DNA of 64,000 nucleotides from Centropus unirufus (lineage: Eukaryota > Chordata > Aves > Cuculiformes > Centropidae): positions 1,037,914-1,101,913 of the forward strand of contig VYZI01000085.1 of NCBI GenBank assembly GCA_013397695.1, read 5' to 3'. Position 1 is the first letter of the stretch, and each line of letters begins with the position of its first letter. The translations under genes and the position numbers were made by a program. The notes beneath the pieces were generated by a model that had not been told where the DNA came from, made no database searches, and was given only the letters and a program-made list of their open reading frames with translations. Shown piece after piece: positions 1 through 12,330 of this stretch.

Positions 1-146
1 GTTATCTCTATCAAATACTCCATCAGTTCATTCTCCTCCTGACTGAAGATCAAAATATTTGTTTTATCACATGGGAGCTGCTCCATAAGTCTGATCACCT
101 CATCATTCTTCACTTTGAAACAGGACCATGAGAAATATTCACAGCA
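1..146 (-). CDS. Possible internal coding exon, cut by the window edge
   Basis: On the minus strand an acceptor (GTGCTTTGCTTTATCAG) ends at 147, and 48 codons then stay open to base 1. The other two frames close within a few codons. The peptide begins CCEYFSWSCFKVKND and later has EVIRLMEQLPCDKTNILIF, with a charged, amphipathic composition unlike typical translated intron. No family is recognised. The reading phase at the acceptor would be 0, matching the candidate exon at 3594-3656. Against it: an open run of this length has a few per cent chance per frame in such DNA, and the donor lies outside the window. Confidence 0.3.
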
Positions 147-1107
147 CTGATAAAGCAAAGCACACCAGCCCACTGCACAGACACAAAGTCGTGTTTTCCA
201 ATTTGTCTTCTATTTCCTTCCCAATAATTCATAACTCAGCCTGTGGGGTTTTTTTTTCTGACCACTGCTGAGCAGTAGCTGCCAAATTCAACTGAAGTCA
301 ATGGAACTGAGAATTGCTTCAGTTCTTTAACAAATACATTGTCAGGTCCCCATAACAACAACCCACACTGATGAAGCCACCACATGAGACAAAGCCATGG
401 TATCTGGGATACTTCTGGTTCAATTACAAGATACTACCCGATATCTGTGGTTTTCAACCTCTCCAGCTTGGCTTTTGATGCATTATTTCCCTTGCCACAT
501 GCAGCACAACATCAAATTCTATTTGTCCATAGATGATTTGCCATCCAGATCTTTCTGTATTTTCTGTAGCCAGTAAACAGTAGCTCAAAAGTATTTATTT
601 GTCTCTTCTCAGAAAAACTTTGCAAGAGTCAAAGGTGTTCTTGCCTAGAGAAACTGGAGATAAAACCTATTGAAATAAGACCACCTCCTCTCCAGAAAAA
701 TATAAAAAATCTCAAGCAGCGGCTGATTTTAGAACTCCAAAGATTAGAGGAATCTTGAAACTGAGGGGCTGACTCTCCACTTCACTTTTCTAGGTTCTGG
801 CTTCTTCCACCAGGAGGGAAAAACACCAGAAGCAATGGAAATTTCACAAAAAACCCTGACACTTAGCCCAGAGCTTCAGATGTCTCTATCAGTAATGCAG
901 TTCTAGCAGCTGAACTGCAGCAGCACCTATGCTTGCCGAACCCACTACTACAGCTAAGATCTCAAATATAGCCTTTAAACCACCTGGGAAAGAAATAAGA
1001 TTATGCATGAGTTACAGAGAATATAATCTGCATACAACAGAGCTTATTCCATGCCCATCAATGTCAAAGTCATCTGTGAAATCTTTATAACTGGAAGCAA
1101 TTTCTGA

Positions 1108-1123
1108 GAAGGAAGGAAGGAAG
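1108..1123. repeat. (GAAG)4 microsatellite
   Basis: Four uninterrupted GAAG units within a purine-rich stretch. Confidence 0.9.
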
Positions 1124-1525
1124 ACCACGTTTGGTTCCTCACAATTAAGACTGGCTTTCAAGCACTGAAGAAAAAAATACCTGCAAGCTAAATGAATAGG
1201 GAAAATATTGAGAATTCAGCAATTCAAAGAAAATAATTGGCAACTTGGCTTTCTGTAATCCAAATAACAAAATCATAAAAAGCAATGTGCTCTAATGATT
1301 AATAAAAAATAATTAATTGATGAATTATCTTCCCCTTTTTATCAGATTAATTTGTAGTCCACAAGCAATTGCTTATCAACAGCATCATGTAAAGACCAAT
1401 TAAGATCGGGCAGAGAAAGAAGATAGCATGTCTTTTTAAGCCTCATGAAGATTGTGTTCTCATGCTGAAGCTGAATGCCATTTGGAAGCTATTCATAAGA
1501 ATAAAGGTATAAATCTATATGTTCC

Positions 1526-1550
1526 ATATATATATATATATATACACACA
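1526..1550. repeat. (TA)n/(CA)n microsatellite
   Basis: A run of alternating TA of roughly 18 bases passes into ACACACA. It is an ordinary dinucleotide repeat, probably length-variable between individuals. Confidence 0.9.
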
Positions 1551-3593
1551 TTACAGGATATTAAGATATAGATACAAAAAGCAAACCAAAAAGGCAAACA
1601 ATCTTCAGGACAGATGGTTGGCTCCTACATTTTTGACAGGATATGGCTTCCTGTCTTCAATTATGACTAGATTTGTCACGTTCTGATTATGTATTGATAG
1701 GAAATTGTTACAATCCAATCATATAACCAAAAATAAGCCACTAATAAGCAAAAATTCCATTAAAATAATGACAAACTATTCCTGTTGGAAAACTTTATGC
1801 ATCTCCACATGTTTTCTGAAATATAAAAGCAAGTCAGAGGAGTAGGGCGGGAAAGCATATTTCTAAATATGCATAATATATGCACTACACTCAGTCTTGT
1901 TTTGAAAAGAGCCAAATTATGTTAGAAATAAAAATAGATTGTAAGTAAAAAATAATATTAAATCATTCCAAAGACAAAATGCAGACATACACACCATGCA
2001 GTTCCACTAATAAACTGGAAATTACACGACATATGAAAAATAGAATCATTTCTGGGGGTGCCACTAATTCCATCGACAACTCCTCCATCTATTGACTATA
2101 TAGAAGTCTAAAATAGCAAGGAGAACTTTCTTTTCTTCATGGATATAAGAGCAACCACTGCAGAAATCCTCAAAACTGACCTAATGCTTCTCTCACAGTT
2201 AAAAAATGTTTATCTTAGGAGAAATGTATATGGGCAGCAATAAGGCAGTTGTGAAGCATCTGTAAAGAAACATAACCGGCCCACAAATAAATTACTTTGG
2301 TGCAGAGGATACTTGGGGAGAATTGATAGATGGAAGTTTTTCTGAAGCCACAGAAAGGACTGAAGGCATGACTATATAGTTAGTGTTTATGTGAATTTTG
2401 TCCTGTATTATATCAGGAAAGCAGTCAATAGGAATTTTTAATTCTGCATTTTCCAGCCTTTCTGAATGCATTCTTCATATTCGATTGCACCATCTGGTTG
2501 GCAATTTGCCTATGTGTCCTTCCTGCTTCCTCAGAAACTAAGTGTGGATGTGCTTAGGAAAGAAATGGGAGATATTGCCACCCAAAGAGTTGCCTGCCTG
2601 GACCATTCTAAATTTGGTTCCATTCCTGCCCCTTCTGTCCCATCTGCACATTTCTTACTTCTGAACATCATTGTGGCCAGGTGCTGCGTTGCTTTCAGTG
2701 GTGGTGATATCAAATGTTTACTTTTCAGGTAGGTTTTCAAAGATAGGCTTCCATGTATTCCCTCTGCAAATCAGGGAGATTTGGAGTTGGTTTATGTTTG
2801 TTTTGCTTAAGGTGCATTGCACCACTATATTTTAAAACATATTGGTGTGTCTGAACACCTGCTTCTTCCCTTCCTCTGCTCTCCCTGTTTTACTACTTGT
2901 ATTTTGTATTAAGTCCACGGTTTAGGAACTTATTTTCCACACCCTTATTTTTATATTATTTATAAAGTTTTGTCCAAAAAAACACCAGCCTTTTAATATA
3001 AGGACAACCTTCTGACAACGGACCCAGGCAGTTCATTTGCTTTTTGTACATCAATTTATATTGTTAAAAGGTGTCAGCAAAGTAGTGCCATGGTTTCCAC
3101 ACTAGCATTGCTTTTAACCACGAGACAGCCATGAGACATCAGGGGAGAAGGGGCACCATTCCGCAGTTCCTAGCAGTGCCCTCCAGAGCTGGAGGGGTTT
3201 GTAGAACTTCAGGCCTCACACCAGGTGTACACGAAGGGAATCCAGCTCAGAGGTCATAGCCCTCTCTCCAACAGACCTGAATTCTCTTCTCTTAGGCTTG
3301 CCAAATTAGGGGCAATAACATTTTCCATATACATGAAAGGCGAGTGGAAGATGTCCAGTGCTCTCACCTACTTAGAGAGCAAACATATTTGGGAATAAGA
3401 AAGGTACGATGTGTATGTGTTGGTTACCATCTTTTTGGGTCATATATGAGCCAGATATGAGCAAATAAACCTTTTGCTCCAGCAGAGGTCAAGAGCACCG
3501 GGGGACTTTCAGAAACCAAAGACATTAGAGAACGCTCCTCATGAACATATTTCCAGGTACACAGATTTTGCTGCAATGTCTATGCTTTCTTAC

Positions 3594-3656
3594 CCGGTAA
3601 CTGCACATCTGGAAAGACTTCTCCAGACTAGCAAGGAGTTGTCTAAAGGCGTAAGG
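3594..3656 (-). CDS. Possible 63-nt coding exon
   Basis: The minus-strand acceptor CTTCTTACATTTTTAG precedes 21 open codons (PYAFRQLLASLEKSFQMCSY plus R) ending at the donor CGG|GTAAGA. The exon is phase 0 to phase 0, so it would splice in frame to the candidate at 1-146. The next frame over is also open, which weakens the case. No family is recognised. Confidence 0.18.
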
Positions 3657-3739
3657 CTAAAAATGTAAGAAGTCTTAGACAGGAGACAAGCTCTAGTATA
3701 AAATTCAGATATCTCAGTTTAGGTAGCACCTAATTCCAG

Positions 3740-4560
3740 TTTATCGGCTGTGCCTGCCAATGTCAGAGCCGTCAATGCCTCTTTCACGGAGCTTCTTATG
3801 TTCATCAAGGTTTACTTTTGGGCACGCCTTGAAGCACTCACTCTCCACAGCGCTGATAAACGCAACGCTCAGGTCAGAACTTATTTCTCACTGGATTCCC
3901 AAGTGTTCCTCTGCCTATCACACCGCCCGTGATAGATGTTCATCACGTCTACGCAGGTTCCTTACAAAACGTGGAGTTGGAAGACAGGATGTTAGCATAC
4001 CATTGTGTTCCAAGCTAGAAATACCAATTGCTCGTGTTGTCTGCGTTGACCAACGCACCATCTCTCTGGCTGCGGCGCTCATTTCTTCCCATCTTCTTCT
4101 CAAGTGCTGCAATAAAAATTACAGCCCACTAATCATAAATAGAACCTATTCATTCCATTTAGGTAACCGGACTCTGAGCAGTGCAATTTATGAAGCTGCC
4201 TTCAGTGTGCTTGGGGAAATCCCCGACACTCACACACCTCAGCAAAACCAGATTTTTTCCCCCTCCTCACGAATGTCTTCTTTGACCTGCTCTTTACACA
4301 TAATACTTTTCCATCTCTGCCCATCTCCAAATGTCCCTGCTCTCCCTGAAGAACCAAACTCTGCCAGTGTTCGCTAACTGCCGGCTGGCACAGAGGCAGC
4401 CTCTTCTCATTTTTGAGCTATTTATGAGTTAGTTGAGTGCTGCAATCTTTGCCGAGTATTTTTCTAAATGGCTTTTTGTTACCCTTCCATAAAAAAATCA
4501 TGACAATTGGCAATTTTGAATGGGATATGCTCCATTAAAAGGGTTTTGGTTATGCCAAAG
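3740..4560. promoter_or_regulatory. CpG-enriched block, candidate regulatory element
   Basis: By hand count there are a little over twenty CpG dinucleotides between 3740 and 4460, far more than in the flanking AT-rich DNA. The right part carries TTTTTGAGCTATTTATGAG (an A/T core of MEF2 type) and TGCCGGCTGGCA. The longest open frame of the window (205 codons, plus strand, 3760-4377) is here, but the strand is poor in purines, which by itself removes stop codons. The translation has no recognisable domain, and another frame on the minus strand is open too. I read the block as non-coding and possibly regulatory. Confidence 0.35.
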
Positions 4561-7500
4561 CAGTGCAACCGGCAACAACCAATGTGATGAACACTTGTGT
4601 ACAGTTATATCTGTGAAAGCTCTTGCAACACTGAAAGAGTGCAAATATTTTCAACAGGATGCATCATATATTTACATATGCAGTGATTATAAAATAAATG
4701 TAGAGAACCCTTTGAAGACAGTCTGAGTACAAAACAACAGTTTTCAGCATTAAAAACACATGTATTTACCATATTTAAGATACCCGTAGTGTCTTAAATA
4801 GAACCATTATTCTACATTTCAACTATTGAGACATATTGCAATATCCAATATGCCAGAGCACTGCAACTGTTAGTAAATTATGACTTTCTAATGGGGAACC
4901 CTGTGCATGTTAAAAATACGATACTCTCCCTAATCCTATGTAACTAAAGATATCTCATGCAGATCATGAAGATTTAGAAACCTCTGAAAAACAGATGTGC
5001 CAGGCGGCCCACTAAAAGCAAGCATATATTGAATTTATTTATTAATTTATACAGCGCCCATCGCAAAGCAGAGCCTGGAATCCTGTACAGAATAAACAAA
5101 AATTAAACCAAACTGGGCTCAGAGCCAAGAGAAATCAGCCGTACCAATAAAAGTGCAGGAGGGCAGAAGAAAACTATTCTAAAAAGACATATGCATGCCT
5201 CCAGATACTGTGTTATCTTAGTGGACACATCGCAATACCAATACTGGAAGTAGCAGAATTACAATTTACAGCAAAGAAAGAAAAAATAGAGGGGAAAAAT
5301 AGAGTAATTATGACAGAGTTAATTTACAACTATTAATGGGCACAGGACAGAGGCAATTACAGTGGTGGAAATACAAACTCCGTGGATTTTGAATAAAAAT
5401 TGAGTATATCCTCTGCCACACATCATCTACAATGTTTCAGTTCTACTATTGATCATAGCACATTTTATTCTCTGCAACATGTAAACAACAAGAAAACATT
5501 GCAAATACTGTGTGAGGGCTTTCTGGTGGGTATTCCCTCAAAGAGAGGAACTCATATTCTATCACTGTCCTCCTCCCCATATTTTATTTATAACACATCA
5601 GGGTTTTTAGTCGTTTTTAAAATTTTGATGACTTAGATGAATAACGATGAGGTAGCTGCCTAAATACAGCACTAGTACGAAGAAACGCCTCTGAGATGTA
5701 GAGAGGACAATGAAGCAGCACATTTGATTTTCAAAAGGCACAAAGATCAGGCCAAGCAATCTATTAGATTCGGCTGTGCATCCTCTCCTGATTTTGACTC
5801 TTTCCATTATTATGTTATTTTACCCGTATCACTGGGGGTGAGGCTTACAACCATTTTTTCTTGACATCCTCTCTCCCAGGATAGCCCAGTATCAACCCTG
5901 TTCATGACACAAGGAATTTTACATGTTTATCCACTAAGACTCCTCAGTGACTCCTCTCCAACTCGCCAACTCAGTTTTTAAGTCTCGGCCAAAACAATCC
6001 TCTCCCTATGAAACTAATGAAAACTTTAGCAACAGGTTCAGATTCCCAACACGGAACAAGGTTTCAAAGTCAGATTTAATACCCAAAGCCCAATCACAGA
6101 AAATCATAAGATTTTCTGCTTCATCAGTTCATGGGTTTGAACTATTTTTAAATCATTGTTTTACTAAATGTGCATGATATAGTAATACTACCAAAAATAT
6201 CAACGCTACTGATGTTGAGCCCTAGAGAAAATGTGAACGCAGCTGAAATGTGGAAAAACATCTATGCTATAAATAGTTGCAAAGGTTGCACAGTAATCAA
6301 TAATTTGTGGGCCTAACTCAATTAATTCATTTCACAGTGCATATATTAATACACTCAAACATTATTCTGGAAAAAAATACATAATTTTTAAAATATTTTT
6401 TCAATGCCTTTCCACTACATTTAACTTTTTGAAAATTGCTAGTTAAATTCTCTAACAACACAACTAAATAGTAATATGTTATCGCAGCTTTATACCAAAT
6501 AAGTATTATTAAAATATATCCCAAATTGGTAGATTAAGTCAAAATCCTTGGCACTAGTGCACAAATCCCTCAAAATAAGCATTATATCTCATTGAAAATG
6601 TTGGTGTACATACCCAAGTATTTCTTTCAAACACCAAGTCTGCCTTACACATTAAGTTTTCCAGGGAGGAACCTTCCCTTCGTGCCTCTCCAGGTACACC
6701 TGTATCTCCACAAGCACAGAGAAGTATTCACACACCTGCACAAGCCATTTTTCCAGGTGACATTGAGTAGTGCCATAAATTCCTATGATTAAAAAACATT
6801 TTACTAGGAATCTCTTATCAATATCAGCTTTGTCACAGATGAAGCTGCACCTACTTTAATTGTAACGCACTGCTTTCATTTGCCCTTTATTCTCTCTCTT
6901 ATTCAAAGCAGGGTCAACCCAGAAATCAGATCAGGTTTCTCAGGGTTTTATCCACTTAGGTCTTGAAACCCCTCAAATGTTACGCACCCCCAATATCCCA
7001 AAGCGTAATTACCCTCTTAGTGAATTTATATTTTCTTACATCTAGGAAGACCCTCTGCAGGTTCCAATTTGAGCAGTACCTTTGTCCTGTCACTGCAGAA
7101 ATCAGGATGTTCTTGATCACCCCCGTCTCTTGTCTTGGAAGGTCTGGAAATAACGCTGAGAGCAGACAAGCTGCTGTGGAGAAAATAGAGACATTAAAAC
7201 TGGATTACTACAGGAACTGAGAGCAGGAATTAGATGAGATAAAGTACAGTGAGAGCACTCTGGTAAACAGCAAGGATCGAAACTGAGGGAATGAGCATGC
7301 AGTTGGGACTAAAACTGTGGAATTTACCTGTTCCAGAAACTTCAGGCTACACATACACTTTTGACAACATTTATAGGCAGAGATTCTGAGAACTGTCTCA
7401 TCCCAGCCAAGAGAAAAGAGTGAGAACGTTAGATTTATTTGGATGTGTGCCACAACATCTTATATTAAGTATCAAAGACGCGAGCAGTTCCTTGTTTAAC

Positions 7501-10314
7501 AGAAATACTGTGGTAAATTAGCGTTTATTATTTAGTATTGGGGTGCATGATGAACACCACAGAAATGTTCACAAAGAAGGATGAATGCCTTGAAAGTAGA
7601 ATGTGAACAATGTGCAGTAAATATCACCTGAGATCATGCCTTAACCAAGGTAGGCAAAAGAAGGGGTAGCTTCTCTCTCAACATTATTTATTTCCACGCT
7701 CTAAAGGAGACTTGGTCCCACAGAGACAAACCGGGCTCTGATCATGCCATTACTCTTGTATCACTCTAAGTACAGACAAGCTGGATGAATTAAGGACACT
7801 AACTTCTGTCTCACCATAACTAGGTATTAACTAACTTGGGAACTACTAACTCTGCAACTTTAAGATGTTCTTTAAACATCTTTAAGATGTTTTCTGTATG
7901 TAATAGTAAAGCATGTGCCTATTTAACTGATTTTTATGGAAGAGAACAACTGATAAATTAGAAGCGCACAGTCATGAAAAGCCAATGGTGCGCCAGCTGT
8001 GATGATGGCTGTGGCATTTGCCATAGTTTACAGGTCTGAATTGCTATTTATTAACATTAATTTCCCAACATGCAACTATTTTTTTCAGTCAGTTTCTGAG
8101 GTCACCTATCGTACAAAGTAGCTTAGACCTGTTTTCTGATGGAGCCTGTTCAAAATCTCATTACTGAAAATGGGAATAGTTCAACCGATGAGGATTGAAA
8201 TCAATGGATTTTGCAAGAGTGTCCATATTTCTGAATGCATAAGCTACAACTCAGCCAGGTGCTTAAGTATGTGCATACTAATTGCATACTAATAGTCCTT
8301 TTGATATCACTGAGATTACCAATGTTCTTGAAATTAATCATACCTATACATATAATGCCAAGAGCTCACGCTAAACTTAGAAAAAAGTAGGGACAGGAAG
8401 GACAAGTTATATGATAAGCAGTGGGTATGTTATTACCTCATGGGCAAAGGAAGTAGTAAAAAAAAAAAAAGTTTTTTTCTCTTTTTTCTCTTTTTCCCAA
8501 AGGTTCAGCAAGAATTTTTGTGCTTCTATCACTTGCTGCTCAGTGGCACACAAGGATCTTGCCTTTTAAACCATATCTTGACAATAATTCATTATCAGGT
8601 TAGGCTCCTGAATACAATTCACAGCGGTGGAACAGAGGATGCGAGATGGGTCTGTTACTCGTTTGGTGCAGATGAGTACTCACCATTTAACTCAGTCTTT
8701 ACTAGACACCATGGGAAAAGTGCGTTCTAATTTGTTCAGCAGCATTTGCATAAACACAGCTGAACTCCATTTTACCAATGATGTAGCAAACACGTCAATA
8801 GAATCCATTGTATAAATGCTGGGCCTAAGCCTGTAAAATCTCCCTCATGTGAGTGATTCCACCAATACAGAGCCTAGATTAAAGGCTACACATAAAAACC
8901 CATCAGAGTCTGGGTTTTTAAGCTCATCGTTTTGGAGAGAGATAATGTTCATGTAAACAGTCAGAATTCTGGGGCACTTGTTAGAATCAAAGCACAAAGC
9001 TCTGAGGGTTCGACCATGGCCATGCTGGCACAGAACACACTCTGTGAAGTAATCAAGCTCTTTTCCAGAATTGGATGATCATCCCTGTTTATACCTCAGC
9101 TGCTTTTCAAGCTTTCTAGCTTTTGATTTACCACTTTTCTGGGGTCTGTCAACTGCTTTTAGTTTCTTGGCATGCTCCCAAACTCATCTGGGTAGGAGCA
9201 TGAACCCAGTGATCTCGGCATCTAAAATTCTGTCTGAAAAAGCCAAGTACCTTTCTTACTATCGCAGTCAGTTCAACCTTTCAATGCACAAACCTGTTCC
9301 CTCCTGCAGTGGGCAAACACAGAGAAATAACCCTTCCCCCCATGCAGCACACATACAGATGACCCAACTCTTAACATCCCTGGATTTAGAACCAATATTT
9401 CATCTATAGATTGCTAATTGGAAATGGCCTTCAACAGCCTCTCAAGAACAAAATTATATACTATGATACCCAAGAATTAGCAAGACGCCACGTCACCTTG
9501 TTTGTCAATAATAACAGTGAATGATGAATGAGAAAACCTGATCCCAGCTAATGCCTTTCTGACCACAAAAATTCACTAAATGGATGATCCTAATTGCTTC
9601 CTAGTGCTCCTGAGATGCCATATTCACAAAACTTTTTCTTTTGTAATCTATGTGGATAGGTCTATTTAAAAATAAAATCCATGTGTGTATGCTTTAGGCC
9701 TTACTTTAATGAAATTCTACCCTTACTGTAGATATGGCCACACAGAAACCATGGGAATGACACTACAGACCAGGATTTTCACTTCTGTAAAACATTTTAA
9801 GGAAAAACTGATATTTCACTAAAGTAATTAACCCTGAACTTGTTGATAGCCAAAACACTAATCTCTCCTTTCCAAAGCCCTTGGGATTTCACAACTGTTT
9901 AATCTTGCATAATTTTTAATTGAACTAATTTTCAGATGACTCAGAATAATCACAAACCCCATTTAACACGGGATGCTTCTTTACAGTTTCACCTTTCTCC
10001 ATTACACTTTATTTAGGGACAAAAACTCAAAAAAAAAAAGCCTTCCCATCCCAAATTGCAAATATTATATGTAGCTAGGACTCCTGCCAAAAGGCACTAT
10101 GAATATAAATATATTAATTGCTTTAACAGACAGAAAAGCTATGTATATTGGATTTTGTCAGTTCTGAAGAGATCTCCTACGCCCAATATTGAACTTAAAA
10201 TAAACTGCAGACCGCACTACTGTCACAAAGTTGTAGAAGCACCAGTTTTCACAAAGATAGGTCAACATCGGCCAATCCACTGCCCCGGTCATTTTGCTAC
10301 GTAACCTCTTTTAC
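4561..10314. other. Non-coding AT-rich DNA
   Basis: No gene, RNA gene or transposon recognised. Open frames are all at most about 112 codons and featureless. A minus-strand block at 7329-7393 with a good donor (CAG|GTAAAT) but a poor acceptor, the 11-bp tandem at 8272-8293 and a 13-base poly-A at 8458-8470 are the only distinctive items. Confidence 0.6.
8272..8293. repeat. 11-bp tandem duplication
   Basis: TGCATACTAAT is repeated perfectly head to tail at 8272-8282 and 8283-8293. Confidence 0.9.
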
Positions 10315-10473
10315 CTTACAAGTGTAAATTCTGCTGCTCTGCCATGCCTTCAGCACACTTGGAACCAGAGCTCTGCCCCATAAGGAACGTGCCTTGTCAC
10401 TGCCAACGTTCAGAAACCATTTGAGCCCAAGTGTTGGTTCCTTGTCAGCCTCCAGGGCCAATAAGTGGAATCT
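10315..10473 (-). CDS. Possible 159-nt coding exon
   Basis: The minus-strand acceptor GTCTCATTTTACATTGCAG is pyrimidine-rich and strong. It is followed by 53 codons open in one frame only, ending at the donor AAG|GTAAAA. The exon is phase 0 to phase 0, consistent with the candidates at 3594-3656 and 1-146. The peptide starts RFHLLALEADKEPTLGLKW and contains GSDKARSLWGRALVPSVLKA. I recognise no domain. Splice signals and phase agreement support it, but chance pairs of this quality occur in any 64 kb. Confidence 0.2.
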
Positions 10474-11439
10474 CTGCAATGTAAAATGAGACATTACATT
10501 CACAAAGCCATTTTGTTTTCCCAGAACGTGCTAAGCGCCAAAATAAATGCATTTCAAGCCTTATAACACCCACATATTCATGAGGCTCGTTACTAGTTTT
10601 AATTTTGTTTGCTGCTTATTTACTGTTTACTCTCTTGCTTTACTGCCCTGGTGAAATTTCTGTTAATTGATACGCAGAATAGAAAGACAAAAAAACGGAA
10701 CACAATTCCAGAAATGCTTGGTCCCCACCTAACCCTGACACAGGTTCACTGCTGCCAAGGTGACACCACATTAAAAGGTTGAAAGAATGTCTTCCAAATT
10801 TGTGTATACTCTTTAATCCCTCCTGTCAATCTTATAAAGTGGATTTTTGGCAGTGAGAGCAGCCATCTCTATCCTGTGACAAAATACTTTCAACAGAATA
10901 AATGACCTTAGAAGCAAAATATGATGTCTCTAATGACTGCAACTGCCTCATGGAAACAAAGTTCCTCTGAAGAATGAGAAAGCCAACTTTTCCCTACAAA
11001 ACAATTTTGTATTCTCCAACAGCAGGATTATCCCAGACTCTCATACATTAGCTTTCCATGATTCTTCAGTAATTTAGGAAAGGCGTTCTTCCCCAGGGAT
11101 ACGCAGTCCCAGTCCCCACGGGTCGCTCAGGCACTTGTGCTCATCCTTACTAATGAACCATATATTTTACATACATTGAAAAAAAAACTTTGCTATCCCT
11201 TGAAAATCCCCCAAAGATCCCTCAAGCTGCTTCCTAACCCCAGTGCCACCTGCATCCGTCTCCACCAGCAGTGCTACCAGCTTACATCTCTCTGGCAACA
11301 CAGACGCCAGCTTTGCCCTGTCTCATCAAACCCAAAAAAAAGGGCTCGAAAACTGCTGGTCAAGGCAAAGTTAATTGCAAATTCACATAAGTTTTTGGGG
11401 TATGTTGTGAACACATGCTTTTAATGTTTGCATTCCTTT
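10474..11439. other. Non-coding DNA
   Basis: Ordinary sequence. A 95-codon plus-strand frame at 11137-11424 has no recognisable domain or supporting splice context. Confidence 0.55.
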
Positions 11440-12010
11440 TCAGACTCATTCGATGGCGCGGTATTGTAAAAAGCTCTCCACAACTGCTGAATTATGCAGT
11501 AAAACAAGTACCATCAGCTGATAGCAACAAAGGATGGCGCGCGATTGTTCATTTCCTTAGCAAGAAAACAATCAATTTAGCAAAGCAACAAAATCAATGA
11601 AATATCAACCCCAGCTTCTGCTTGCTCCCGCTCCTCTGAACTCTGGATCCTTCCATCGCGCGATGGCAGAAGTGACAACGGGCAGATTGGAACCAGTGGG
11701 CACAGCTCACCTTCACCTCCTCTCCAGGGCAAGACCCGCAGGGTGGAATTTTAGGGGGAAAGGTTTACACAAACCCCACACTCTGCTGCTTCAAGGAAAT
11801 GAAAATTTGACTGGCACACAAAAGGCTGGGGTTTGATAACAGTATTTATCCACAGGCAGCAGGGAAAAACTTACCACTCTGTGCTCTACCGGGCAGCAAT
11901 CTGAGAGGGTGGGCGTGACTCGCAATAATTGGCATTGCTAATGAAATAATAATTGACTGCTGAGTTACAATAACATTTTTAGCTTTGTGAGTAAACAAAT
12001 TCAGTTCTAA
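11440..12010. promoter_or_regulatory. Candidate enhancer: GATGGC/GCGCG cluster plus TAAT block
   Basis: The left part has three related CpG-dense sites in an otherwise CpG-poor region: CGATGGCGCGGT at 11451, GATGGCGCGCGATT at 11533, and the perfect 14-bp palindrome CCATCGCGCGATGG at 11653-11666. GATGGCG is close to the core bound by YY1-type factors. The right part (about 11920-11990) is dense in homeodomain-type cores: AATAATTGGCATTGC, GCTAATGAAATAATAATTGA, and GAGTAAACAAAT, a forkhead-like core. Known developmental enhancers often look like this. The element call is inference. Confidence 0.4.
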
Positions 12011-12305
12011 GTAGCAAATCTGTGATTTCTTTTGCCTATCAGAGAAAAATGCCCAATCAAACCCATTTCATTACTTATTTCATAGAGGCACATGTGAAAT
12101 ACTCACACAGAGCCCACATGTGTTAAGAATTCGACAGGCCTAGTAAATCTTTAATACAATAAATATCTTGGTACAATTTTTACGGAGAATCTTAAAATAG
12201 AGATTTATCTCCTGACAGTTACCACATCCTTTTGAGATACCCCAGAATTTTTACACCCCAATATTCATCAGTTATTTTTCCATCTGCACTGCTATTATAA
12301 TATAT

Positions 12306-12330
12306 ATTATGATATGTTATATATCATAAT
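12306..12330. repeat. Perfect 10-bp hairpin, 5-base loop
   Basis: ATTATGATAT at 12306-12315 is the exact reverse complement of ATATCATAAT at 12321-12330, separated by GTTAT. It sits in an AT-rich stretch, so a chance origin is plausible. Confidence 0.85.

Larger units (their letters stand above)
147..3593. other. Non-coding AT-rich DNA
   Basis: No gene or transposon recognised. It contains the (GAAG)4 and (TA)n microsatellites and overlapping short frames at 2466-2740 on both strands with no domain. An acceptor-like site near 984 precedes a 31-codon hydrophobic minus-strand frame (889-983), which is discussed under rejected items. Confidence 0.6.

Noticed and set aside
889..983. Minus-strand terminal-exon look-alike with a hydrophobic end (AVVVGSASIGAAAVQLLELH)
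   Set aside because: The acceptor is decent, but the frame is only 31 codons and starts in phase 1, which does not agree with the neighbouring candidate exons. It would also end a gene before the candidate at 1-146.
3760..4377. 205-codon plus-strand open frame as a gene
   Set aside because: No domain, signal or codon pattern recognised. The strand is pyrimidine-rich, which depresses stop codons, and roughly one frame of this order is not surprising in 64 kb read six ways.
5030..5100. TTATACAGCGCCCATCGCAA as a SINE or ancient LINE tail
   Set aside because: A faint resemblance to a common sauropsid repeat ending is all that is visible; no second diagnostic segment follows.
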